Shown one piece after another: positions 9,424-16,244 of a stretch of 64,000 nucleotides of DNA; position 1 is the first letter of the stretch, and each line of letters starts with the position of its first letter. A model generated the notes under the pieces. That model searched no databases. It was not told the DNA's origin and saw nothing but the letters and a program-made list of their open reading frames with translations. The stretch lies in assembly GCF_023373525.1 (NCBI RefSeq), contig NZ_CP097218.1:992001-1056000 (forward strand), written 5' to 3'. The translations under genes and the position numbers were made by a program. The DNA is from Brachybacterium kimchii. GTDB taxonomy: Bacteria > Actinomycetota > Actinomycetes > Actinomycetales > Dermabacteraceae.

Positions 9424-9443
9424 TTGAGCACAGTTTGAGCACA
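9424..9443 (+). other. Left arm-type integrase sites
   Basis: TTGAGCACA at 9424-9432 and TTTGAGCACA at 9434-9443 are direct repeats 10 bp apart, one helical turn. The same pair occurs at 56139-56158 near attR. Arm-type sites bound by the N-terminal domain of a tyrosine recombinase are the likely role. Confidence 0.7.
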
Positions 9444-9485
9444 CCCCGGATTCTGAACGTCCGACAGCTGGCGCACACTGCACCC

Positions 9486-9653
9486 ATGACGAGGAGCATG
9501 CGAGAGCGGGACGCGGAGTGGGCGCGCGAGGTGCGGATGAGGATCGAAGAGCAGGTGCACCCGCTCTTCGAGCCGCCCACGCCGCCGGCCGACGACGAGT
9601 GCGCGCGCCGAGGCGAGGAGTCACAGGACCCTGGCGACTGGGAAGCGGCGTGA
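9486..9653 (+). CDS. Small hypothetical prophage protein
   Basis: A 55-aa charged protein (MTRSMRERDAEWAREVRMRI at the start, then Pro/Asp/Glu-rich). Not recognised. The ATG at 9486 lies in the first open frame inside attL; its stop overlaps the next start by GTGA. No strong ribosome binding site is seen. Confidence 0.45.
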   Translation: MTRSMRERDAEWAREVRMRIEEQVHPLFEPPTPPADDECARRGEESQDPGDWEAA

Positions 9654-9988
9654 GCGACGTCGACCAGTACCAGGCGTCGCAGCGCATCGAGCAGATCGTC
9701 TCCTCGGTCCTCATCGGCTACCGACTCACAATCGGCGGCGGCACCCCGGTCGAGTCGATGCCCTGGCACCGCGACGAGTCACTGCCCCGCTACTCGGTGC
9801 GGGTGTCGACGGCGGACGACTCCATCGTCTACACGGCGCTGGTGTGGACCGGTCGGGACGACGAGCTCGAGGAACACCTCCGCCGGTGGCTACTCGAGCG
9901 GATACACCTCGAGGGCACGAAGCGCGGGCACGGCCGGCGGCCGGATCCGTGGTGGGTGCGGGTGTGGCAGAAGGCGAATCCTGCGTAA
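9650..9988 (+). CDS. Hypothetical prophage protein
   Basis: A 112-aa protein starting at a GTG that overlaps the stop of the preceding gene. It has an N-terminal helical segment, a central acidic part and a basic C-terminus (GTKRGHGRRPDPWW). No membrane segment or known motif. It ends 1 bp before the TAC-like operon and may share its transcript. Confidence 0.5.
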   Translation: MSDVDQYQASQRIEQIVSSVLIGYRLTIGGGTPVESMPWHRDESLPRYSVRVSTADDSIVYTALVWTGRDDELEEHLRRWLLERIHLEGTKRGHGRRPDPWWVRVWQKANPA

Positions 9989-9989
9989 T

Positions 9990-10565
9990 GTGCGATTCCC
10001 TGCTCGAGTGCCCCATATGATCGGGGACGTGCACCAACACGAGCGATCGTCCAATGCCACGGGCGGGTTGCGCGTTGATGTCTATTGGCTCAGCTGCTCG
10101 AGTTCCGAAGAGCGCGAGCATGTTGCGGCGGCGGTAGACGCGCTGTTCGAAGCGATCCGAGGAAGCGGAACGCGTCTGTGGTCGCCCTACAGCAAGGCCT
10201 ACGTCCGGGCTACGTTCAAGAAGCGCATCGAGAAGGCGTCACGGGGTGAGCTACGTCCACGCTCGGAGCTCAAGCCCGTCAGCGATGGCAGGGTGCCGCT
10301 ATACGAGATTCGGTGGAGCGATATCGATGTCCTGGAGCGCCCTGAGGAGGGCGCAGACGAGGCGCACCGGAAGGTGTCGGTGCGGCTGCTCCATGGCGAG
10401 CCCGCGAAGCTCGGAGTCTGCATCGTGGGCATCCGTGCTCACGAGAAGTTCGTAGCCGGCACCGACGGAGAGAACAAGCGCGCTCAGGACCGCGAGATTG
10501 AGCAAGCTCTCGCTGAGTATCTGCGGCTTGAGGCTGCAGGCTGGCCCGTGACCCCGCGCACCTGA
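9990..10565 (+). CDS. HigB/RelE-like toxin of a TAC system
   Basis: A protein of up to 191 aa not assignable by one clear motif. Its C-terminal half follows the HigB/Gp49 pattern: LYEIRW, then VRLLHGEP, VGIRAHEKF and a final helix QDREIEQALAEYLR. HigB toxins of this family cleave mRNA on the ribosome. Toxin before XRE antitoxin before SecB-like chaperone is the order of M. tuberculosis Rv1955-Rv1956-Rv1957. Start candidates are GTG 9990, ATG 10017 and GTG 10029. The N-terminal region is longer than in classical HigB, so it could be another toxin fold. Confidence 0.55.
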   Translation: MRFPARVPHMIGDVHQHERSSNATGGLRVDVYWLSCSSSEEREHVAAAVDALFEAIRGSGTRLWSPYSKAYVRATFKKRIEKASRGELRPRSELKPVSDGRVPLYEIRWSDIDVLERPEEGADEAHRKVSVRLLHGEPAKLGVCIVGIRAHEKFVAGTDGENKRAQDREIEQALAEYLRLEAAGWPVTPRT

Positions 10566-10590
10566 GTGGTGGACGTCTACTCGGAGTGGA

Positions 10591-10598
10591 TATAGAGT
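10591..10598 (+). promoter_or_regulatory. Candidate internal promoter for the antitoxin
   Basis: TATAGAGT is a good -10 element ending 7 bp before the antitoxin ATG at 10606. Initiation at the usual distance would start the RNA at or next to the A of the ATG, giving a leaderless message, common in actinobacteria. A separate antitoxin promoter would keep antitoxin in excess. The -35 element is not clear. Confidence 0.45.
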
Positions 10599-10605
10599 CT
10601 GGTCT

Positions 10606-10986
10606 ATGTCAGCACCCAACCTCGATCGACTCGAGAAGCGGGCCGAGCGACTCGTCGATGACCGCGAGCAGCTCATGGAGACCCTGATCGCCATCCGCAA
10701 GGAGCACAAGCTCACGCAGAAGGACGTCGCGGAGCGTATGGGCGTCACCCAGCCCACCGTCGCCGCGTTCGAGCACTACGACAGCAACCCCACGCTGTCC
10801 ACCATTCATCGCTACGCCATGGCAGTAGAGGCCATGCTGCGGACGATTGTTGTGGACGATTGCGAGCGCTCCGTACCGAGTGAGTGGTCCGTCCGCCATG
10901 AACCTCGAGTGAACGCACCGATCAGAGCGATCGTGCCGAAGCGCGGCAAGGCCATCGTCCAGAACAGCGCGTACGCGCATGCCTGA
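10606..10986 (+). CDS. HigA-like XRE antitoxin with C-terminal extension
   Basis: A 126-aa protein. Residues about 20-80 form an XRE helix-turn-helix (HKLTQKDVAERMGVTQPTVA, then YDSNPTLSTIHRYAMAVE). After the HTH comes an extension of about 40 residues, basic and hydrophobic, with SEWSVRH and ending NSAYAHA. In chaperone-dependent TAC antitoxins such an extension (ChAD) is bound by the SecB-like chaperone. It should bind DNA and repress its own operon. Its stop overlaps the downstream SecB-like frame. Confidence 0.75.
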   Translation: MSAPNLDRLEKRAERLVDDREQLMETLIAIRKEHKLTQKDVAERMGVTQPTVAAFEHYDSNPTLSTIHRYAMAVEAMLRTIVVDDCERSVPSEWSVRHEPRVNAPIRAIVPKRGKAIVQNSAYAHA

Positions 10987-11464
10987 GGAGAGCATGTCCC
11001 CGCTGAAGTCAGCGTCGGAAATCGTCACAGGGCCGGGTCCCGTCCTCAAGGACGTCCGGTTCTACAAGATGCTCGTGGAGCTGTCGGAGCTCAACGAGGG
11101 AGGCCCCAACCACTCCCAGGAGCGACCAGACGAGGAGCTCGAAGACGGTGAGGTCTCGATGGACTTCGGACTTCGGACCCGCCAATCAGGCCCGCAGCTC
11201 GGGATCCGGGTCGAGTTCGAGGCTCGACATCGGGACTGGCTGGTCAAGCTTGATGCCGCAGCGGAGTACGAAGCGGAAGCCGACTTCGAGGCGACGAACG
11301 ATGCATGCATCGACTTCGCCGACGAGGTCGGGATCATGACGCTCTTCCCGTACATCCGGGAGGCGCTCGGAAATCTCACTCAGCGCAGCGTGGGCGCCAG
11401 CTACATCCTGCCAACCATCGAGCGAGGCAAGGTTCGGTTTGGTGCTCCGGCACCGAGTGAGTGA
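10979..11464 (+). CDS. SecB-like chaperone of a TAC system
   Basis: A 161-aa acidic protein with the SecB fold pattern: an early strand LKDVRFYKMLVELSE, alternating strands in the middle, then FADEVGIMTLFPYIREALGN and LTQRSV, matching the LFPYxRExIxxLxxR helix of SecB. Actinobacteria normally lack a housekeeping SecB; their SecB homologues are typically TAC chaperones such as Rv1957, which protect the antitoxin from aggregation and degradation. The start is ATG 10979 (8-bp overlap with the antitoxin) or ATG 10994, which has GAGGAG 3 bp upstream. A terminator follows. Confidence 0.75.
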   Translation: MPEESMSPLKSASEIVTGPGPVLKDVRFYKMLVELSELNEGGPNHSQERPDEELEDGEVSMDFGLRTRQSGPQLGIRVEFEARHRDWLVKLDAAAEYEAEADFEATNDACIDFADEVGIMTLFPYIREALGNLTQRSVGASYILPTIERGKVRFGAPAPSE

Positions 11465-11478
11465 CCCGGAACGCACGA

Positions 11479-11520
11479 AAGCGCCCCCACCCCGACCGTC
11501 AGGTCAGGATGGGGGCGCTT
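11479..11520 (+). terminator. Terminator of the TAC operon
   Basis: AAGCGCCCCCA (11479-11489) pairs with TGGGGGCGCTT (11510-11520), with an inner GACCGTCAGGTC. It lies 12 bp after the SecB-like stop. A closely similar element occurs at 11998-12033. Confidence 0.8.
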
Positions 11521-11531
11521 CACTTTGCGGG

Positions 11532-11690
11532 CTACCTCCTCCAGCGGGCGACGGCGAGCCGTGCCTCGTCCGGACTCACGAGCGCGCCGTGCCGATCCCA
11601 CGCGAGGGCGACGTACTCGGATGCCATGTCCTCAGCGGGGCCGGCGTGCAGCATGTCGGCGACGGTGCGCTGTTCGTTCTCGGTCCACAT
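11532..11690 (-). CDS. Small hypothetical prophage protein
   Basis: A 52-aa protein, MWTENEQRTVADMLHAGPAE at the start, ending LAVARWRR. Not recognised. It is read leftward, convergent with the TAC operon, and the start ATG at 11690 has only a weak GGG upstream. Confidence 0.4.
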   Translation of the reverse strand: MWTENEQRTVADMLHAGPAEDMASEYVALAWDRHGALVSPDEARLAVARWRR

Positions 11691-11783
11691 GAGTGGCGAC
11701 CCTACCCGCGGCCCACACCGATGTGGATGAGATGTGGATAACAAGGAAGGACTACGATCGGACTTCCCTACGAAGGAGTCGCC

Positions 11784-11981
11784 GTGGATCGAGAGCAGCT
11801 GAAGGTCATCATCAGCGACACCATCACGCAGCGCGAGGACGGGCCGAGTAGCAGCACCGCAGACGACTTCGACGTCGACGCGATCGCCGACGAGCTCCTC
11901 GCATCATCAGATGATCCGAGCCTGCTGGATGTCGACAGCGCGGACTTCATGAAGGTCATCGCCGATCACCGCCGCTCCTGA
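11784..11981 (+). CDS. Small acidic hypothetical protein
   Basis: A 65-aa, strongly acidic protein with GTG start at 11784 and AAGGAG 6 bp upstream. Sequence such as FDVDAIADELLASSDD suggests a helix; no family recognised. It has its own terminator at 11998-12033 and so is a single-gene unit, as expected for a prophage moron. Confidence 0.6.
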   Translation: MDREQLKVIISDTITQREDGPSSSTADDFDVDAIADELLASSDDPSLLDVDSADFMKVIADHRRS

Positions 11982-11997
11982 TCCGAACCCATGAAAA

Positions 11998-12033
11998 CGC
12001 CCCCGCCTCGACCGTGAGGTCAAGGTGGGGGCG
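11998..12033 (+). terminator. Terminator after the small acidic gene
   Basis: CGCCCCCGCCT pairs with AGGTGGGGGCG (one G-U pair) around CGACCGTGAGGTCA. It closely resembles the terminator at 11479-11520. The stretch 12034-12185 holds no convincing gene. Confidence 0.7.
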
Positions 12034-12185
12034 ATTGTGGTTGCGGGATAGGCAGTCCCCGCGACGTGGTAACCTCCCCGACGGTCCACAGAAGAAGTCA
12101 CCTGGCGCGGATGCTACGCCTTGGGTGCGGGTGCCGCTAGCCCGGTTCGAGCGCTCTCGGCCGCTGCCTCGCGGTGCTCGGAGCT

Positions 12186-12464
12186 TCAGACGAGCCGGCC
12201 GCTGATTGTGAAGATGCCGTCGTGCGGTGTGAGCGACCAGGTCTTCGCGGCGAGGTGGGAACCTGCGTCGGTGACGTACCGGTCGACCTGGAGGACGAAC
12301 CCGTCGCTCGAGCGGCGCACGGCTCCCTCTGCGCGGGAGTGGTCGGTGAACAGGACGACGACGTCGGTGTGGATCGCGAGGAAGGGCTCCTCCCGGTCAG
12401 CCTGCAGCTGCGCGCCCGGGTAGAGGTGCGTGTTGTTCGCGTGGAGAACGACGATGTCATCCAT
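12186..12464 (-). CDS. Hypothetical prophage protein, last gene of the leftward region
   Basis: A 92-aa protein from ATG 12464: MDDIVVLHANNTHLYPGAQL, then alternating hydrophobic strands (FLAIHTDVVVLFTDHS, GFVLQVDRYVT), compatible with a small beta-rich fold. No membrane segment. The hairpins at 12487 and 12645 separate it from the lysis genes, so it may have its own promoter. Confidence 0.5.
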   Translation of the reverse strand: MDDIVVLHANNTHLYPGAQLQADREEPFLAIHTDVVVLFTDHSRAEGAVRRSSDGFVLQVDRYVTDAGSHLAAKTWSLTPHDGIFTISGRLV

Positions 12465-12486
12465 CCACGAAGCGTACTCCTGCGCA

Positions 12487-12532
12487 CGAGAATGTCCCCG
12501 CCTCCCAGGTACGGGAGACGGGGACGTTCTCG
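12487..12532. terminator. Strong stem-loop between the lysis genes and the last leftward gene
   Basis: A 20-base arm (12487-12506) pairs with 12513-12532, with only two mismatches, around a 6-base loop. In the leftward direction it precedes the gene at 12186-12464. Confidence 0.65.
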
Positions 12533-12644
12533 AAGTGTGCCACTCCAGGGGTGGACACTCCCGGGCTTCAATCAAGAGAGCCACCAGAACCCACTCTACG
12601 GCGTGGGGAAGATTCGTGGGGGCAAGTCCGACACTGCGCAGGAA

Positions 12645-12677
12645 GTGCCCCCACCCCAGCGGAAGGGGCGGGGGCAC
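12645..12677 (-). terminator. Terminator of the late operon
   Basis: GTGCCCCCACCCC (12645-12657) pairs with GGGGCGGGGGCAC (12665-12677), nearly perfect. It lies about 80 bp downstream of the last lysis-region gene and probably ends the late transcript. The stretch 12533-12758 contains no gene I can support. Confidence 0.7.
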
Positions 12678-12758
12678 CGGGAGCGGAGCGACGACCCCGC
12701 TCGAGGCGGCCAGCCCCCGCCGCAGGGGCTCCCGATGGCCGCCTCTCGCCACGCTACG

Positions 12759-12881
12759 TCAGCGGTGTCGCTGGCGGGCGCGTTCGGTTCGATCCGCTTC
12801 CGCATCTCGGAACGCACACTGGTCGCGGGCAGCCTCGGAGCCGTAGCGGGCCCCGCACTCGGGGCACTCGTGGTCAGCCAT
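12759..12881 (-). CDS. 40-aa putative zinc-binding protein
   Basis: Begins MADHECPECGARYG, so a CPEC knuckle stands near the N-terminus, with another Cys at residue 22 and a basic tail. The ATG at 12881 overlaps the end of the holin-like gene by 8 bp and uses its GGCGGGCG region for initiation. The size and CxxC suggest a half zinc-ribbon that may dimerise or bind a partner. Function unknown. Confidence 0.55.
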   Translation of the reverse strand: MADHECPECGARYGSEAARDQCAFRDAEADRTERARQRHR

Positions 12882-13350
12882 CGTCGCCCGCCCGATGGGT
12901 GTGCTCGCGGACGGTGTCGTCGACCTCGGCAGCCTCGGCGGCGGTCAGGACGTCGTCGGGATCCTCGTCGAGCTCGGCGGGTGCGTCCTCTGCGAGCGGG
13001 TCGGTGTAACCGTCGTAGAGGTCTCCGGCCTGGCGGATCTGGTCGCCAGTGGGGAGCTCGGAGGCTTCGCCAGCGAGGACGGCGCCGTCCTGCACGTGCT
13101 CGACGACGTTCGGGTTCGCGGTGACCTTCCCGCGCGTGTGGAGGCTGGGGAGGACGGCGCCGAGGATCGCGAGGATCGCGCCGGCGATGCCGACGATCGC
13201 GGCGTGCTGGTCCGGGGTGACGGCGATGCCGAACGCGGTCAGGCCCATCAGGATCGCCTCGATCAGGGCGATGATCGCGCCGGCGGTGAGGACGGGCTCC
13301 TTCTCGGAGACGCCCACCTGCGCGGGAGGGGTGATGGTCGTGTCGCTCAT
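12874..13350 (-). CDS. Holin-like membrane protein
   Basis: A 158-aa protein. After a short N-terminal tail (about 22 residues) come two hydrophobic segments, LTAGAIIALIEAILMGLTAF and AAIVGIAGAILAILGAVLPS, joined by a short polar turn, then a long acidic C-terminal region. This is the topology of a two-span holin, and it lies two genes beyond the endolysin. The acidic tail is unusually long for a holin, so a general membrane protein is the alternative. Start overlaps the preceding stop. Confidence 0.6.
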   Translation of the reverse strand: MSDTTITPPAQVGVSEKEPVLTAGAIIALIEAILMGLTAFGIAVTPDQHAAIVGIAGAILAILGAVLPSLHTRGKVTANPNVVEHVQDGAVLAGEASELPTGDQIRQAGDLYDGYTDPLAEDAPAELDEDPDDVLTAAEAAEVDDTVREHTHRAGDDG

Positions 13351-13670
13351 GGCTTCTCCTTCAGAGAGGGGACGTTGTCGTGGATGTACTCGAGGACGAG
13401 GTTGTGCGCGGGCGGAGGCACTCGCTGCAGCCGCTCGATGACGCCGACGAGGGTGCGCCGGTACGTCCGGTTCTCCGAGGTGACCTTCTCGATCTTCACG
13501 TCCATCGCGGCGATCTTGATGTCCTGCCGTTCGACGGCGGACTTCCAGTAGCTGGCTGCCTGCGCGAGGTCCGTGCCCTGGTTCGTGGACCGGGTCGCCT
13601 TCAGCCCGATCCAGGCGCCGCCGAACGTGACGACGGCCGACACGACGATGCCGATGATGGTGGAATCCAT
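13347..13670 (-). CDS. Single-span membrane protein with coiled coil (DUF2746-like)
   Basis: A 107-aa protein starting MDSTIIGIVVSAVVTFGGAW, one membrane span, followed by a predicted coiled coil (SAVERQDIKIAAMDVKIEKV and on). The layout matches the small DUF2746-type proteins found in lysis cassettes of actinophages, thought to act as holin partners or spanin-like factors. It overlaps the holin-like gene by 4 bp. Confidence 0.55.
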   Translation of the reverse strand: MDSTIIGIVVSAVVTFGGAWIGLKATRSTNQGTDLAQAASYWKSAVERQDIKIAAMDVKIEKVTSENRTYRRTLVGVIERLQRVPPPAHNLVLEYIHDNVPSLKEKP

Positions 13671-14159
13671 TCAGTCATCACCCCACGCCTCTGAGATCTC
13701 CTCCGATTCCAGGTGCAGACGCGCCACGCAGTAGGCCATGGAGAACGCGACGTAGGAGGCGGCCGTGATCCAGCCGCGCTGCGAGCCGCCGTCCACGGGC
13801 AGCAGGGCGTACACCCAGGAGACGGTGAAGTAGAGCGCGGTGATGGCCGGGGTGGCGATCAGCCCGAACCAGGCCACCTTGTGCAGCGCCAGGGCCCGGG
13901 TGCGGGAAGCGATCGCCGCCCACAGGCCGGCGAGCATCCACACGCTGCCGATCATCCAGGGCTGGACGAGGTCCATCCACTCGATGCCTGCCGCGCGACC
14001 GGCGGAGGGCTGCACGATCCACGACAGGCCGATCAGGGCGATCGCCAGGCCCTTCCCTCCCATGTAGCGCAGCGCCCAGGTGCGGTTGCGCGCGAGGACG
14101 TGGCCGACGACTCCGACCGGGGACTCGATCGACCCCGTGTCGGTGGCCTCCCGGCTCAC
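13671..14159 (-). CDS. Four-span membrane protein of the lysis cassette
   Basis: A 162-aa protein with a polar N-terminus of about 30 residues and four hydrophobic stretches (LAIALIGLSWIVQPSA, WMIGSVWMLAGLWAAI, GLIATPAITALYFTVSWVYA, ITAASYVAFSMAYCVA). The GTG at 14159 overlaps the endolysin stop by GTGA. It may be a holin or antiholin component. Confidence 0.6.
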   Translation of the reverse strand: MSREATDTGSIESPVGVVGHVLARNRTWALRYMGGKGLAIALIGLSWIVQPSAGRAAGIEWMDLVQPWMIGSVWMLAGLWAAIASRTRALALHKVAWFGLIATPAITALYFTVSWVYALLPVDGGSQRGWITAASYVAFSMAYCVARLHLESEEISEAWGDD

Positions 14160-15808
14160 ACCAGCCAGCCCGCGTAGAACGTCGTCGGCCCCAGCTTCCC
14201 GTCGACCGTGAGGCCGGCCTTCTTCTGGACGGCGCGGACCTCCTTGTCGGTGCCGGCACCGAAGCGGCCGTCGGCCGTGATGCCGCGTCGCTTCTGCCAC
14301 GCCTTGAGCCCGCGCGCACCGGAGGACTTCCCGGTCCCGAAGATCTCGCCGGGGTTCAGCGAGTTCGGGGACTTGCCGGAGACGGACTCGATCTTCGATT
14401 CGTCGCCGTAGTAGCAGAGGTGCTCCGCAGTGCGCAGCAGCGGGTAGTCCGGCAGATCCTTCAGCTTCATCAGGAGGGCCTTTCCTTCGGGGAGGGTCAC
14501 GGTGGTGGCAGGCTTCGTGGCGGGCTTGCCGGTGACGGCCGCCGGCGCGCCACCGGCGAGCGCGAGCAGCCGCGCGACGGGGAACGCGCCGGGGTCCCAG
14601 TGGGAGTTGTGCGGGACGTGGGTGTGCCCGCAGACGCCGGCATAGGCGAGCCACTCGCTGTCGCTCATGCGCTGCGGGGCACTCGTGTAGGCCGCGTTCG
14701 TCGTGGGCCAGGTGAGGCCGTCGACGGTGAGCGGGATGCCGTGCGCCGCCGAGATCCAGGCGAGGACGGCCGCGAGGCCCGTGAGGTCTTCGTCCTGTGC
14801 GTCCTCGGTGAAGAACAGGCCGTTCTTCGCGGCATAGGCGCGGTCGCAGGAGCCGATGAACTCGATCTGCACGCACCCGGCGTTGTTCGTCTCGACCGTC
14901 CCGGCGGGATGCTCGAGTGCCTTCGCGGACTGCGTCGTCGGGAAGTGCTGCCGGATCCGGCCGTCGCGGTGCACGGTGAAGTGCGGGGCGACCTTCCCAC
15001 CCTGGTAGTCGATGAACCCGGACCCCTCCGTGGTGTGCAGGACGATCTTCGTGACGTCGGCCTTGTGGCTGTTCCCGGTCCACGTCTGGGACGTGTCGAC
15101 GCCGGGCATCCATCCCGGGGTCGCGGTCACGACGGTGGGGATGGTGGGCGTCGGCGTGGCCGCCTCGGGGGCGGCCTCACCTTTTCCCGCGAGGATCTTC
15201 GCCTGCGTGTTCGGCCCGGCGATCCCATCGACCGTGAGCTTGTGCGCCTTCTGGAACGCCTTGATCTTCGCGACGGTGCCGGTGCCGATCTTGCCGTCCG
15301 CGGTGACACCGAGGGCCTTCTGCATGGCGGCGATCTTCGGGGTGCCCTCGGACCGGTACTGGTCCTTGCCGGCGATGTACCGGTAGTGCCAAGCCTCGCC
15401 GACGCGTGCGCCCTCGTCGTGAGACCAGCCGAACCGGAGACCGTTCTTCGCCAGCCAGCTCTGGATCTCGGCCCCGTGGATGTCGATCGCCTTGCCGTCC
15501 TCGTGGTTCGACCCGAGGTCCGGGGAGGCGACCGAGACGCCACCGGCCTTCCGCTTCCAGATCTGCCCCTGGTAGGCACGGTCCGTAGACAGCTGGCGGC
15601 CGCGGCCGGCGGGCGTGTAGTTCGCCGTGAACAGGGCGACCTGCTCCGCATGCGTGCGCAGCGCCGAGTAAATGGAGAAGTTCGCGCCGGCCCCGGGGAC
15701 CATGCGCAAGGACATGCGGTGCAGGGATGCGGCAGCTGCCGGGTCGAGGCGTTCGACCTTCCGCTTGTTGGAGTAGTTCGCGGGGAGCGAGGCCCACTTC
15801 GTGGCCAT
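14156..15808 (-). CDS. Modular endolysin: M15 peptidase, amidase, two PG-binding domains
   Basis: Degrades host peptidoglycan at lysis. The 550-aa protein has four parts. Residues about 40-160 are a VanY/M15-type peptidase (SNHEDGKAIDIHG, EAWHYRYI). About 165-225 is a PG_binding_1 domain (MQKALGVTADGKIG). About 250-410 is an amidase_2 domain (KIVLHTTEGSGF, CGHTHVPHNSHWDPG). About 480-550 is a second PG_binding_1-like domain (LTVDGKLGPTTF). No signal peptide is seen, so release needs a holin. ATG 15808 is preceded by AGGAGG. Confidence 0.9.
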   Translation of the reverse strand: MATKWASLPANYSNKRKVERLDPAAAASLHRMSLRMVPGAGANFSIYSALRTHAEQVALFTANYTPAGRGRQLSTDRAYQGQIWKRKAGGVSVASPDLGSNHEDGKAIDIHGAEIQSWLAKNGLRFGWSHDEGARVGEAWHYRYIAGKDQYRSEGTPKIAAMQKALGVTADGKIGTGTVAKIKAFQKAHKLTVDGIAGPNTQAKILAGKGEAAPEAATPTPTIPTVVTATPGWMPGVDTSQTWTGNSHKADVTKIVLHTTEGSGFIDYQGGKVAPHFTVHRDGRIRQHFPTTQSAKALEHPAGTVETNNAGCVQIEFIGSCDRAYAAKNGLFFTEDAQDEDLTGLAAVLAWISAAHGIPLTVDGLTWPTTNAAYTSAPQRMSDSEWLAYAGVCGHTHVPHNSHWDPGAFPVARLLALAGGAPAAVTGKPATKPATTVTLPEGKALLMKLKDLPDYPLLRTAEHLCYYGDESKIESVSGKSPNSLNPGEIFGTGKSSGARGLKAWQKRRGITADGRFGAGTDKEVRAVQKKAGLTVDGKLGPTTFYAGWLV

Positions 15809-15833
15809 GGGGTGCCTCCTGGGCATGAGAAGA

Positions 15834-15856
15834 GCCCCTGCCTTCAGGCGAGGGGC
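15834..15856 (-). promoter_or_regulatory. Stem-loop in front of the endolysin gene
   Basis: GCCCCTGCC pairs with GGCGAGGGGC (small bulge) around TTCA, 26 bp upstream of the endolysin start. It could be an attenuator or the terminator of upstream tail transcripts, allowing lysis genes to be set separately. Confidence 0.45.
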
Positions 15857-16034
15857 GGTCTGGAAGTGGCTGGGGTATTGGCTGATAACAGCCGTGTCAC
15901 GGGTCGGCGTCCGAACGGTCACGATCGGACGAAAGAGCCATCGGGGTGTGCGACTGTCCAATACCTTCGTGCCATTGCGCAGAAGGACCCTCCAAAGGGG
16001 GAGAGGACCCCGTGCGCATGGAAAGGCTGCTCCG

Positions 16035-16241
16035 ATGTCTGATGCTTCATCCGCCTCGCTGTTCTCCTGGGCTGAGCTCCCGAAGGAGGAAGCCGAGGTC
16101 ACCTTCGAGACGTTCGAGGATGACGAGGGCGACTACGTGAAGCCCGTGCGCGTGGACTACCCGGCGACCGAGACCCGCCCCGCGCGCGCTTTCGTCCCGC
16201 TCAGGAACGGATGGGTGGAGACGGACCAAGGCTCTGAGTGA
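16035..16241 (+). CDS. Small rightward gene inside the late operon (moron candidate)
   Basis: A 68-aa acidic protein, MSDASSASLFSWAELPKEEA at the start, from ATG 16035 with GGAAAGG 8 bp upstream. It is read against every surrounding gene from 13 to 49 kb and its stop lies 3 bp from the converging tail gene. About 225 bp of non-coding DNA (15809-16034) precedes it, room for its own promoter. Orientation and isolation are typical of a lysogenic-conversion gene; function unknown. Confidence 0.55.
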   Translation: MSDASSASLFSWAELPKEEAEVTFETFEDDEGDYVKPVRVDYPATETRPARAFVPLRNGWVETDQGSE

Positions 16242-16244
16242 GCC

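Noticed and set aside
12120..12165. A GGTTCGAGC stretch resembling a tRNA T-arm in the non-coding DNA left of the lysis genes
   Set aside because: The flanking bases do not form a T-stem, and no acceptor or anticodon stem can be drawn.
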